64,000 nt of DNA from positions 1 to 64,000 of the forward strand of contig DATATV010000130.1 of the NCBI GenBank assembly GCA_036268615.1. Reading direction: 5' to 3'. The first letter of the stretch is position 1. Each line of letters begins with the position of its first letter. Made by a program: the position numbers and the translations under genes. The DNA is from DATATV01 sp036268615 (GTDB taxonomy: Bacteria; Actinomycetota; Actinomycetes; Mycobacteriales; Pseudonocardiaceae). Shown one piece after another: positions 51,495 to 59,488 of this stretch. The notes under the pieces were generated by a model. That model ran no database searches. It saw only the letters and a list, made by a program, of their open reading frames with translations, and was not told where the DNA came from.

Positions 51495-52538
51495 TCAGGC
51501 CGGTGTCGCGGTGGCCACGTCCGCCTGCCGAAGCCGTTCGTTCACCTGTGCCAACAACTCGTGGCAGTGGTTGAGCTCCCTCGGTGCGAACGCCTTGAAG
51601 TCCGTCCAGCACAGGATGTTCGTGGTTCCGACGAACCGAGCCTGCTCGATGAGCCGCTCGGTTACCGTATCCACCGACCCGATGACGAAGTCGTCAGGCA
51701 CGCACATCAGATCGCGAACAGCGGACTCGGCCCGACCGCCGGCATTCGCGAGCGTCACCTCGAAGAACTGGTCCCGGGCCGCATCCACCACCGTGTGGGC
51801 ACGCTCGTCGGTGTCGGTGACGAACACCCGACGGCGCAACGCGACCCGATCCGGCCCGGTCGGCTGCCCGGCCGCGTCCGCCGCTTCCTGGTAGGCGTCG
51901 AACCGCCGCTTGACCTCCTCGGCCCCGGCCCAGGCGGTGGCGGCCAGAAACCCTTGCGTACCAGCCCAGATCGCCGAATCCACACTCATCACGGTGATCC
52001 ACACCGGTGGCAGCGGACGTTGCACCGGCCGTGGCCACACCGCCAACCGCTCGAAGTCATGAAACTTGCCATGATGGCTGAACTCGGCACCGCTCAACGC
52101 GGCGACCACCACCTCGACACCCTCCCGGAAAAGCGGCCGCACGTCCTCAGCGGCGATGCCCAGCATCCCCGGCTCGCGGGGACCAGAACCAGGTCCGAGC
52201 CCGATCTGCAAGCGCCCGTTGCTCAACTGGTCCAACATCCCGCACTCCTCGGCCAACCGCACCGGATGATGCACCGCCACCGTGTTGGACATGACCCCCA
52301 ACAGCAGCCGCTCGGTGCGCGCGGCGACAGCCGCGACCAGCAGATTGGGCGACGGGCTGAGGTTGTAGGCAGCAAAATGGTGCTCACTGAAGAAAACCCC
52401 GGTGAACCCGTGATCTTCGGCAGCCACCCAGCGACCGAGATACTCCTGGTACAGCTCGGCGCAGGACGCCGGGTCGAACTCCTCCGGCCGGGGATCGCCG
52501 GTGTACAGGAAGCTGTCGAAGATCCAGGACTTGATCAC
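51495..52538 (-). CDS. LLM-class flavin-dependent oxidoreductase
   Basis: Luciferase-like monooxygenase of 347 residues. It has the TIM-barrel luciferase pattern: FTGVFFSEHHFAAYNLSPSP, RTERLLLGVMSNTVAVHHPV, RLAEECGMLDQLSNGRLQIG (the conserved LD.LS.GR. strand) and a C-terminal phosphate site. Uses reduced FMN or F420; cofactor not decidable by eye. The GTG at 52538 follows GGAGGA with good spacing. It lies upstream of the SDR-CPBP operon on the same strand, 72 bp away. Confidence 0.9.
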   Translation of the reverse strand: MIKSWIFDSFLYTGDPRPEEFDPASCAELYQEYLGRWVAAEDHGFTGVFFSEHHFAAYNLSPSPNLLVAAVAARTERLLLGVMSNTVAVHHPVRLAEECGMLDQLSNGRLQIGLGPGSGPREPGMLGIAAEDVRPLFREGVEVVVAALSGAEFSHHGKFHDFERLAVWPRPVQRPLPPVWITVMSVDSAIWAGTQGFLAATAWAGAEEVKRRFDAYQEAADAAGQPTGPDRVALRRRVFVTDTDERAHTVVDAARDQFFEVTLANAGGRAESAVRDLMCVPDDFVIGSVDTVTERLIEQARFVGTTNILCWTDFKAFAPRELNHCHELLAQVNERLRQADVATATPA

Positions 52539-52706
52539 GGGTCCTCCATGCTGAGCTGGCCCGCCCGGTATGGCCAACTGACTGTATCGACCACGAATGG
52601 GCGACACAACGACCCCCAAATGACCGTTTGAGCCGATGGCCGAGCGGATATCCGGTAAGCAGGCGGGCCACCAAGCTGGACCGCAGCGAGGAAGGGGTCA
52701 GCTCCG

Positions 52707-52994
52707 ATGAGCCGAGCAACAAACCGGTCGCCCCTCGCACCCACCGACCCAACCCCGGCCGAGTCCCCGACCCGCCGCCGCGACCTCCGCCGCGCAGGCA
52801 AAGAGGTCATCCGCCACTGGGAAAATCTGCAACACCGGGTACCGGCCCCAGTGCTACGAGTACTGGTCACCCTGCCCTGGCTGGCCCGCAGAATGCCGGT
52901 CCCATTCTGGGTGCCACTGACGCTGTTGCTACTGAGGCAGATCAGAAAGCACCGAGCGAAGCGAGCGGCTGCCGAAGGAATTACGACGCGATAG
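52707..52994 (+). CDS. Small basic protein with one hydrophobic segment
   Basis: Protein of 95 residues with a Pro/Thr-rich start (MSRATNRSPLAPTDPTP), a basic helical middle (RRRDLRRAGKEVIRHWENL) and a hydrophobic segment near residues 64-78 (PVPFWVPLTLLLLRQ) before a basic tail. No family recognised. The ATG at 52707 has AAGGGG 14 bp upstream, farther than usual. Composition looks coding, but confidence is moderate. Confidence 0.5.
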   Translation: MSRATNRSPLAPTDPTPAESPTRRRDLRRAGKEVIRHWENLQHRVPAPVLRVLVTLPWLARRMPVPFWVPLTLLLLRQIRKHRAKRAAAEGITTR

Positions 52995-53148
52995 CGATCC
53001 ATCGACCGCCAGAAGGACCACTCCAAAACAGGACCTTACTCGCGCGTGTATGTATCCGATCAGGAACCGGAGTGGTGCACCGCCCATTTAGCTACAGAAA
53101 AGACGGTCGCTTCGCTCCTGATCCTAGATCGTCGCCGGCGCGACAGGA

Positions 53149-55635
53149 TTAGCCCCGCTCGATCAGATGTCCCACCAGATCCGGTCCGGGATGAGCCGCC
53201 CCGGACCCGTCCCGCCGCAGATCAACTTCAGGCAACTCAACAGCACTGCCGTTCTCCGCAGCCCCAGCCGGCCGAGCCCCGATCCAGGCCAGCCGCAACG
53301 ACGCCTCCCCCTTCAAGAACCGCTGCGCCCGAACCCCGCCGGTAGCCCGCCCCTTGGCCGGATACTCCGCGAACGGCGTCACCTTCACACTGATCCCGGT
53401 GGACGTGACCACCATCGGCTCACCGTGCGAGTCGTCATCCGTCCGCACCGCACCGAAGAACACCGCGGTCTCGTCCCCGGACAGGTTGATCCCGGCCATA
53501 CCGCCGCCCTTGAGCCCCTGCGCCCGCACCAACGACGCCGCATACCGCAGCAGGGAGGCGTCCGAGGACACAAAAGCGAGCGTCTCGGTGCCGTCGGTCA
53601 GCCAGGTGGCGCCGATCACCGCGTCGCCCTCCTTGAGGGTGATCACCTCGAACTCGTCGGACCGCACCGGCCACTCCGGCGCGCACACCTTCACCGTGCC
53701 CAGCCGGGTGCCCAGCGCCAGCCCGGGGGAGCCGTCGCCCTGCTCGCCCAGCGGTGCGATGCCCACGACCTTCTCACCGGCGGTGAGGTCGACCAGTTCG
53801 CTGGCCGCCATGCCACCGCTCAGCGACACCGTGCCGGCGTGCTCGGGCAGCACCGGCAGCGGCAGCACGTCGGTCTTGACCGCCCGGCCCTGGCTGGTGA
53901 CCAGCAACACCTGCCCACGGGCCGTCGAGTGCACCACCGCGGCCACCGCGTCGTGCTTGGTCCGGCCGTTGCGTCGACGGCCCTCCGCGGACTCCTCGGA
54001 CTCGGCTGCGGTGCGGGCGATCAGCCCGGTCGCGGAGAGGATCACCTGACACGGGTCGTCGGTGACCTCCAGCGGGCCGGCCGGCTGCGAGGCGGCCAGT
54101 ACCTCCTTGAGGTCGCCGTCGATCAGCGACGTGCGCCGCTCGGTGGCCAGGTCCTTGGCGACCTTGGCCAGTTCGTCGGAGACGACCTTCTTCAGCACCG
54201 CGTCGTCGTCGAGGATCTTGGACAGTTCGGCGATCTCGCGCAGCAGCCGCTCCTGCTCGGCGTCAAGTTCGATCTTGTCGTACTTGGTCAGCCTGCGCAG
54301 CGGGGTGTCCAGGATGTAGCTCGCCTGGATCTCCGACAGCCCGAACTGCTTCATCAGGCCGTCCTTCGCGGCCTGCGCGTCGTCGCTGCGCCGGATCAGC
54401 GCGATCACCTTGTCGATGTCCAGCAGCGCCCGCAACAGGCCCTCGACCAGGTGCAGCCGCTCCTCGCGCTTGCGCCGCCGGTACCGCGTCCGCCGGGTGA
54501 TCGCCTCGTACCGGTGGGCCAGGAACACCTCAAGCAGCGCCTTGAGCCCGAGCGTCTGCGGCTGGCCGTTGACGAGCACCAGGTTGTTGATGCCGAAGGA
54601 CTGTTCCAGCGGGGTCAGCCGGTACAGGTCGGCCAGCAGCGCCTGCGGGTTGACGCCGACCTTGCACTCGATGACCAGCCGGGTGCCGTTCTCCCGGTCG
54701 GTCAGGTCCTTGACATCGGCGATCCCGGTCAGCCGCTTGGACTTGGTCACCTCGTCGGTGATCTTCTCGATGATCTTCTCCGGCCCGACGCCGTAGGGCA
54801 GTTCGGTGACCGTGATGGCCTGCCGCCCGCGGCTGCCCTCCAGCGGACCGGTCTCCACCTTGCCGCGCATCCGCACCACGCCCCGGCCGGTCTCGTAGGC
54901 TCGGCGCACCTCGTCCAGGCCGAGCAACATGCCGCCGGTGGGCAGGTCCGGGCCGGGTACCCGCTTCATCAGGTCGTCCAGGCCGGCGTCCGGGTGCGTG
55001 TTCAGCCAGCGGGCAGCGGCGATCACCTCGCCGAGGTTGTGCGGGATCATGTTGGTGGCCATGCCGACCGCGATCCCGGACGTACCGTTCACCAGCAGGT
55101 TGGGGAACGCCGCCGGCAGCACCGTCGGCTCGGCGAGCGAACCGTCGTAGTTGGGCCGGAAGTCGACGGTGTCCTCACCCAGTTCGCCGACGAGCAGCAT
55201 GGCCTCGGGAGACATCCGGGCCTCGGTGTACCGGCTGGCCGCCGGGCCGTCGTCCGGGCTGCCGAAGTTGCCGTGCCCGTCGATCAGCGGCGCGTTCATC
55301 GAGAAGTCCTGCGCCAGCCGGACCATCGCGTCGTAGATCGCGGTGTCGCCGTGCGGGTGGTACTTGCCCATCACGTCGCCGACCACGCGGGAGGACTTCA
55401 CGTACGCGTGGGTGGGCCGGTAACCCTGTTCGTTCATCGAGAACAGGATGCGGCGGTGCACCGGCTTCAGGCCGTCCCGCGCGTCGGGCAGGGCGCGGGA
55501 GTGGATGACCGAGTACGCGTACTCCAGGTAGGAGTCCTCGATCTCGGTGGGCAGCGAGTTGTCGAACACATTCGCGCCCGCCCGGTCGAAGGCGGACGGG
55601 TCGACCTTGGTGGTGGTCGTTTTGCGGCGTGCCAT
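53149..55635 (-). CDS. parC: DNA topoisomerase IV subunit A
   Basis: Type IIA topoisomerase A subunit of 828 residues. It has the winged-helix core with RALPDARDGLKPVHRRIL, the quinolone-resistance region GDVMGKYHPHGDTAIYDAMV and the catalytic tyrosine 136 in AASRYTEARM. The tower and coiled-coil follow, and a C-terminal beta-pinwheel begins about residue 520. The pinwheel lacks an obvious GyrA box, so ParC of actinomycete topoisomerase IV rather than gyrase is the better name. It cuts and rejoins DNA to untangle chromosomes with ParE. The ATG at 55635 follows GAGGAGA, 37 bp after the parE stop: one operon. Confidence 0.92.
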   Translation of the reverse strand: MARRKTTTTKVDPSAFDRAGANVFDNSLPTEIEDSYLEYAYSVIHSRALPDARDGLKPVHRRILFSMNEQGYRPTHAYVKSSRVVGDVMGKYHPHGDTAIYDAMVRLAQDFSMNAPLIDGHGNFGSPDDGPAASRYTEARMSPEAMLLVGELGEDTVDFRPNYDGSLAEPTVLPAAFPNLLVNGTSGIAVGMATNMIPHNLGEVIAAARWLNTHPDAGLDDLMKRVPGPDLPTGGMLLGLDEVRRAYETGRGVVRMRGKVETGPLEGSRGRQAITVTELPYGVGPEKIIEKITDEVTKSKRLTGIADVKDLTDRENGTRLVIECKVGVNPQALLADLYRLTPLEQSFGINNLVLVNGQPQTLGLKALLEVFLAHRYEAITRRTRYRRRKREERLHLVEGLLRALLDIDKVIALIRRSDDAQAAKDGLMKQFGLSEIQASYILDTPLRRLTKYDKIELDAEQERLLREIAELSKILDDDAVLKKVVSDELAKVAKDLATERRTSLIDGDLKEVLAASQPAGPLEVTDDPCQVILSATGLIARTAAESEESAEGRRRNGRTKHDAVAAVVHSTARGQVLLVTSQGRAVKTDVLPLPVLPEHAGTVSLSGGMAASELVDLTAGEKVVGIAPLGEQGDGSPGLALGTRLGTVKVCAPEWPVRSDEFEVITLKEGDAVIGATWLTDGTETLAFVSSDASLLRYAASLVRAQGLKGGGMAGINLSGDETAVFFGAVRTDDDSHGEPMVVTSTGISVKVTPFAEYPAKGRATGGVRAQRFLKGEASLRLAWIGARPAGAAENGSAVELPEVDLRRDGSGAAHPGPDLVGHLIERG

Positions 55636-55672
55636 GGGTGTTCTCCTCGTTCTCCTCGAACGGGCCGGCTGC

Positions 55673-58198
55673 TCAGATGTCGATCGCGGAGGGGTCGACC
55701 CGCGCGGCCGACTCGACCAGCCAGTTCCGGCGGGGCTCGACCTTCTCGCCCATGAGCAGTTCGAGAGCGATCTCGGCCTTCTCGACGTCGTCCAGGGTGA
55801 TCCGGCGGACCGAGCGGGTGGCCGGGTTCATCGTGGTGTCCCACAACTCGTCCGCATCCATCTCACCAAGGCCCTTGAACCGGGGGACCGGCGTGACGAC
55901 CTGCTTGCCGGCCTTCTCCAGCTTGGCGACGGTGGTCTCCATCTCCCGCTGGCTGAAGGTGAACACGGTCTCCCCGTTGCGCCCCTTGGTGGTGATCTTG
56001 TGCAGCGGCGGCATCGCCGCGTAGAGCCGGCCGTCCTCGATCACCGGCCGCATGTACTTGGCGAACAACGTGATCAGCAGCGTCCGGATGTGCGACCCGT
56101 CGACATCCGCGTCGGCCATCAGGATCACCCGCCCGTAGCGCATCGTCGTCAGGTCGAAGGTGCGCCCGGTACCGGTCCCGAGCACCTGCACGATCGACGC
56201 GATCTCGGCATTGCGCAACGTGTCGGCCAGACTTGCCTTCTGCACGTTGAGAATCTTGCCGCGCAGTGGCAGAAGCGCTTGGTATTCCGAGACTCTGGCC
56301 ATTCTGGCGCTGTTGTGGACGAATACGCCGGCATCGAGCGCGAAGTTGTGGTAACCCTCGACGGTCAGGTCGTAGACGTCCGCCTTCTCGGCCAAGTGTT
56401 CCACCGCGACCACGCGGTGGTTGTTCGGGACGGCGACCTGTTCGGTGTCGACATGCTGCCGCACGGTGCCGTCAGCGGATCGGTAGAGCGGCATCAACGA
56501 GTCGTCCACGCACAGGGCGTCCGCGCGGCGGTACGAGCCGTCGCGCAGTCGGAACCGGTGGTCCGGGGTGCAGCGGACGGGCTCGCCGTTGTCCAGGGTC
56601 ACCCGCACCAGTGGCGCGTCCCGTTTGGTGAGCCGCGGCTCGACCAGGGGAGCGATCACCACCCGACCGGCCTTGTTGGTGGTGTAGCCGAAATGGGTGA
56701 CGCCACGGCGCCAGTCGTCGGCGAGGTCGGCGAACGAGCGGCGCTGGCCGGAGGCGAGTGCGACCATCGTGTCACCGGTGAAGCAGCCGAGTGCGCTGTC
56801 GCCTTCCACGAGAAAAAGTTCGCTGCGCGACACTCCGGTCGTCCGGCAGTCCACCAGTTTGGGCGGCATGGCCGCGCCTTCCAGCGCGGTCTTGCGCCGG
56901 GCCGCGTCCTTCTGCTGCTTCTGGGTCAGTCGGACGCGGGCGGCGTCGACCACCTTCTGCAGCACGATCTTGGCTTCGGCCTTGGTCCGGCGGTCCTCGG
57001 TCCACGCCTTGATGTGCCGCTCCACCACGCCCTGGATCACCTTGGTGATGCCGGCGGTGGACAGCTCGTCCTTGGTCTGCGAGGTGAACTGCGGCTCGGG
57101 GATGCGCACGTGGATGACCGCGGTCATCCCCTCCAGCACATCGTCCAGGGTCGGCGGGTCCTCCTTCGGCTTGAGCAGGCCACGGCTCTTGCCGATCGCC
57201 TCCTGCACCGCCTTCACCGCGGCCCGGTCGAAGCCCTTGCGGTGGGTGCCGCCGTGCATGTTGCGGATGGTGTTGGTGAACGACTCGACCGTGCGCTCGT
57301 AGCCGGTTCCCCAGCGCAGCGCGACCTCGACCTCGGCCCGACGCTCCACTTTGGACCGCATCACGCCGTTCTCGTCGGCGGCGTTCTCCAGGTAGGTGCC
57401 CTCGCCGCTGACCAGCAGCGTGCCGGAGACCGCCCGCTCGCCGGCCGGGGTCAGGAAGTCGACCATGTCGGACAGGCCGTTGGGGAAGTGGAACGTCTCC
57501 TCGCTGATGTCACCGGCGGTCGCGTCGCGCAGCGCGTAGTTCACCCCGGGTACCAGGAACGCGGTGTTGCGCAGCTTGGTCCGCACCGTCTCCACATCCA
57601 GCACGGCACCGGGGTCGAAGTAGCGGCTGTCGTACCAGTACCGGATCGACGTGCCGGTCGACTCGTTGCGCTTCATCTTGCCGACCACCCGCAGGCCCGA
57701 CACCTGGGTGAAGATGGCCTTCGCTCCCGCGTCGTCGAACTCGCCGGGCACGCCGTGCGCGAAGGACATCTGGTGCACCTTGCCCTCGCGTCGCACGGTG
57801 ACGTCGAAGCGCCGGGACAGCGCGTTCACCGCCGACGCGCCGACGCCGTGCAGGCCGCCGGAGGTCTTGTAGCCCGAGCCGCCGAACTTGCCGCCCGCGT
57901 GCAGCCGGGTGAGCACCAGCTCAACGCCGGAAAGGCCGGATTTGGCGTGTACGCCCGTTGGGATGCCGCGGCCGTTGTCGTCCACCTGGATGCTGCCGTC
58001 GGCGTGCAGTGTCACCACGATCCGGGTCGCGTGCCCGGCGACGCCCTCGTCGGTCGAGTTGTCCACGATCTCGGCGAACAGGTGGTTGATACCCCGGCTG
58101 TCGGTCGACCCGATGTACATGCCGGGTCGCTTGCGGACCGCTTCCAGACCCTCCAGGTGCGTCAGGTCGTCGGCCCCGTACAGGGTCTCAGCAGTCAC
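55673..58198 (-). CDS. parE: DNA topoisomerase IV subunit B with embedded intein
   Basis: Type IIA topoisomerase ATPase subunit of 841 residues before splicing (683 after). The GHKL ATPase domain shows EIVDNSTDEGVAG, DDNGRGIPTGVH and GGLHGVGASAVNALS. The TOPRIM domain has FLVEGDSALG and ADADVDGSHIRTLL. Between DSALG and SARMARVSEY, residues 472-629 are a mini-intein (56312-56785), which must be spliced out because it splits the TOPRIM active site. The GTG at 58198 follows GAGAGGA; a GTG at 58225 is in frame. First gene of the parE-parC operon. Confidence 0.93.
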   Translation of the reverse strand: MTAETLYGADDLTHLEGLEAVRKRPGMYIGSTDSRGINHLFAEIVDNSTDEGVAGHATRIVVTLHADGSIQVDDNGRGIPTGVHAKSGLSGVELVLTRLHAGGKFGGSGYKTSGGLHGVGASAVNALSRRFDVTVRREGKVHQMSFAHGVPGEFDDAGAKAIFTQVSGLRVVGKMKRNESTGTSIRYWYDSRYFDPGAVLDVETVRTKLRNTAFLVPGVNYALRDATAGDISEETFHFPNGLSDMVDFLTPAGERAVSGTLLVSGEGTYLENAADENGVMRSKVERRAEVEVALRWGTGYERTVESFTNTIRNMHGGTHRKGFDRAAVKAVQEAIGKSRGLLKPKEDPPTLDDVLEGMTAVIHVRIPEPQFTSQTKDELSTAGITKVIQGVVERHIKAWTEDRRTKAEAKIVLQKVVDAARVRLTQKQQKDAARRKTALEGAAMPPKLVDCRTTGVSRSELFLVEGDSALGCFTGDTMVALASGQRRSFADLADDWRRGVTHFGYTTNKAGRVVIAPLVEPRLTKRDAPLVRVTLDNGEPVRCTPDHRFRLRDGSYRRADALCVDDSLMPLYRSADGTVRQHVDTEQVAVPNNHRVVAVEHLAEKADVYDLTVEGYHNFALDAGVFVHNSARMARVSEYQALLPLRGKILNVQKASLADTLRNAEIASIVQVLGTGTGRTFDLTTMRYGRVILMADADVDGSHIRTLLITLFAKYMRPVIEDGRLYAAMPPLHKITTKGRNGETVFTFSQREMETTVAKLEKAGKQVVTPVPRFKGLGEMDADELWDTTMNPATRSVRRITLDDVEKAEIALELLMGEKVEPRRNWLVESAARVDPSAIDI
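56312..56785 (-). other. Mini-intein in ParE (158 residues)
   Basis: Self-splicing protein element. Block A starts with Cys1 (CFTGDTMVAL), block B is RCTPDHRFRL (with the T-x2-H assisting histidine), block F is VYDLTVEGYHNFAL and block G ends GVFVHN before Ser+1 of the host protein. At 158 residues it has no LAGLIDADG homing endonuclease (not enough space between B and F) and is a mini-intein that can splice but not home. It sits after DSALG in TOPRIM, the same place as known GyrB inteins (EGDSAGG-S). Confidence 0.93.
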
Positions 58199-58558
58199 AG
58201 GGTCCTCTCCCGATTCGTCGCACACGGCATGGCGCGGCCGCAGGGGCGCACCGGCGATCCACCGTACCCGCCGCCCCCGACACGATGCCGAAATGACGCC
58301 GAACCAGGGACTGACCAGCGGCTACGGTCGGCCGGGCACCACCAGCGGTCGCACCTGGGCCGGACTATAGCTGTCCGACCGTGCTGGCCCGGGCGGCTGG
58401 TGAGCGACGGCACGGGTCGACCGGCGGCGAGCAGCGGTGCGTACCCCGATCGCGTGATTGCTGCGCCATCGGGGTGAAGGATCATCCGCTGCGGTAACGC
58501 GGACGGCCCTGATTGCTAATTAAAGTGCAATTGGGGCGATCGCTTCGGAAGGACCACC
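58199..58558. promoter_or_regulatory. Divergent region upstream of parE and the TIR-linked membrane gene
   Basis: About 360 bp without a gene. GC is high except for 58510-58535, which holds an AT-rich core with ATTGC-N10-GCAAT at 58512-58531, a likely promoter or operator for the gene at 58559. The parE promoter should lie near 58226-58400 but no clear boxes were picked. Confidence 0.4.
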
Positions 58559-59488
58559 ATGGTGGGCGAAATGGACAACGGCGGCCCGGTGTGGCCGAGT
58601 GGTGACGGCAACGGCGCCTATCTGGACAAAACCCTTCGATACAATGACATTGAGTTGTCACTTGACGAGAGCGTCAGTTGGCGCGTGCTCTACAGCCTGT
58701 GGCTCCGCGCGTTTGTCATCGCGTTCGTGGTCTGGTTCGTTTTCTTCGCCCTGGCAGCGATCATCGGCCTGTTCTCGTTGATCTCCAGCGCCTCGGACAG
58801 TGGGGCGGCCGACCCGTACGGCATCTCGTCGTCGGGTTCGTCCGGGGGCGGTGGGTTCGGGGCGGCGGTGGTCGTGTTTGTCATCGGCAGCCTGATCGCG
58901 TTCGTGCTGTTCTGGATTATCGCGCTGTTCTCAAAACTTCCCGAGCCGATCGCGGAATGGCGGGTGCTGCAAGCGGGCCGGGGCGACAAAGCCGAATCCG
59001 TCTACAGCCAGATCTCCGGCACATTGATGCGTCGACGGCTGCCCGTGCAGTGGGGCGTCCGCCGGATTCGCACCGGGTTCGGGTCGGGCAACGTGAGCAA
59101 CCGGCTGGTGCTGGTCGAGCGCTCCTACACCGCCTACGTCTCGGTGTTCGCCTACGGCAGCAGCCTCTACCTGGGCTGGATGATGTGGCGCTCGCGCCGG
59201 GGCACCGCGCTGATCAGGCAGTTCCTCTCCGACGTCGGACAGGGTCTGCTCGGCCGCGGCGACCCGGAGCGGCGGATGATGCGCACCGAGCCGGCCAGGG
59301 CGATGCGCGAGGCCGTGCACGCAGCGTGCCGCGAGGGCCTGTTCGTCGCGGTGGAGGGCCGGGATGTGCCGCTGTCCTACGGCTTCCCGCAGGGCCTGCC
59401 GCCGGTGGAGAGCGGCGACTCGCTCGACAACGGACCGGTGCCCGGCTTCGCCGAGCAGAGCTTTCCGGCCGGCGTCGGCCAGCCGTGA
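58559..59488 (+). CDS. Membrane protein coupled to a TIR-domain gene
   Basis: Protein of 309 residues with two membrane segments (about 46-78, FVIAFVVWFVFFALAAIIGL; and about 103-127, VVVFVIGSLIAFVLFWIIAL), joined by a Ser/Gly-rich loop, and a C-terminal cytoplasmic part of about 180 residues. That part has regular strands (NRLVLVERSYTAYVSVFAYG) and a Pro/Gly tail. No known family assigned. The ATG at 58559 follows GAAGGA. Its stop overlaps the GTG of the TIR gene (GTGA), so the two are made together, and this protein probably anchors or senses for the TIR effector (inference). Confidence 0.75.
   Translation: MVGEMDNGGPVWPSGDGNGAYLDKTLRYNDIELSLDESVSWRVLYSLWLRAFVIAFVVWFVFFALAAIIGLFSLISSASDSGAADPYGISSSGSSGGGGFGAAVVVFVIGSLIAFVLFWIIALFSKLPEPIAEWRVLQAGRGDKAESVYSQISGTLMRRRLPVQWGVRRIRTGFGSGNVSNRLVLVERSYTAYVSVFAYGSSLYLGWMMWRSRRGTALIRQFLSDVGQGLLGRGDPERRMMRTEPARAMREAVHAACREGLFVAVEGRDVPLSYGFPQGLPPVESGDSLDNGPVPGFAEQSFPAGVGQP

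Noticed and set aside
53167..55755. 862-residue plus-strand ORF opposite parC
   Set aside because: Shadow of parC; rich in Arg, Gly, Gln, Val and His with no recognisable motif. The same applies to the 976-residue plus-strand ORF opposite parE.
56312..56785. Homing endonuclease inside the ParE intein
   Set aside because: The 158 residues leave no room for a LAGLIDADG or HNH domain between blocks B and F, and no such motif is seen.
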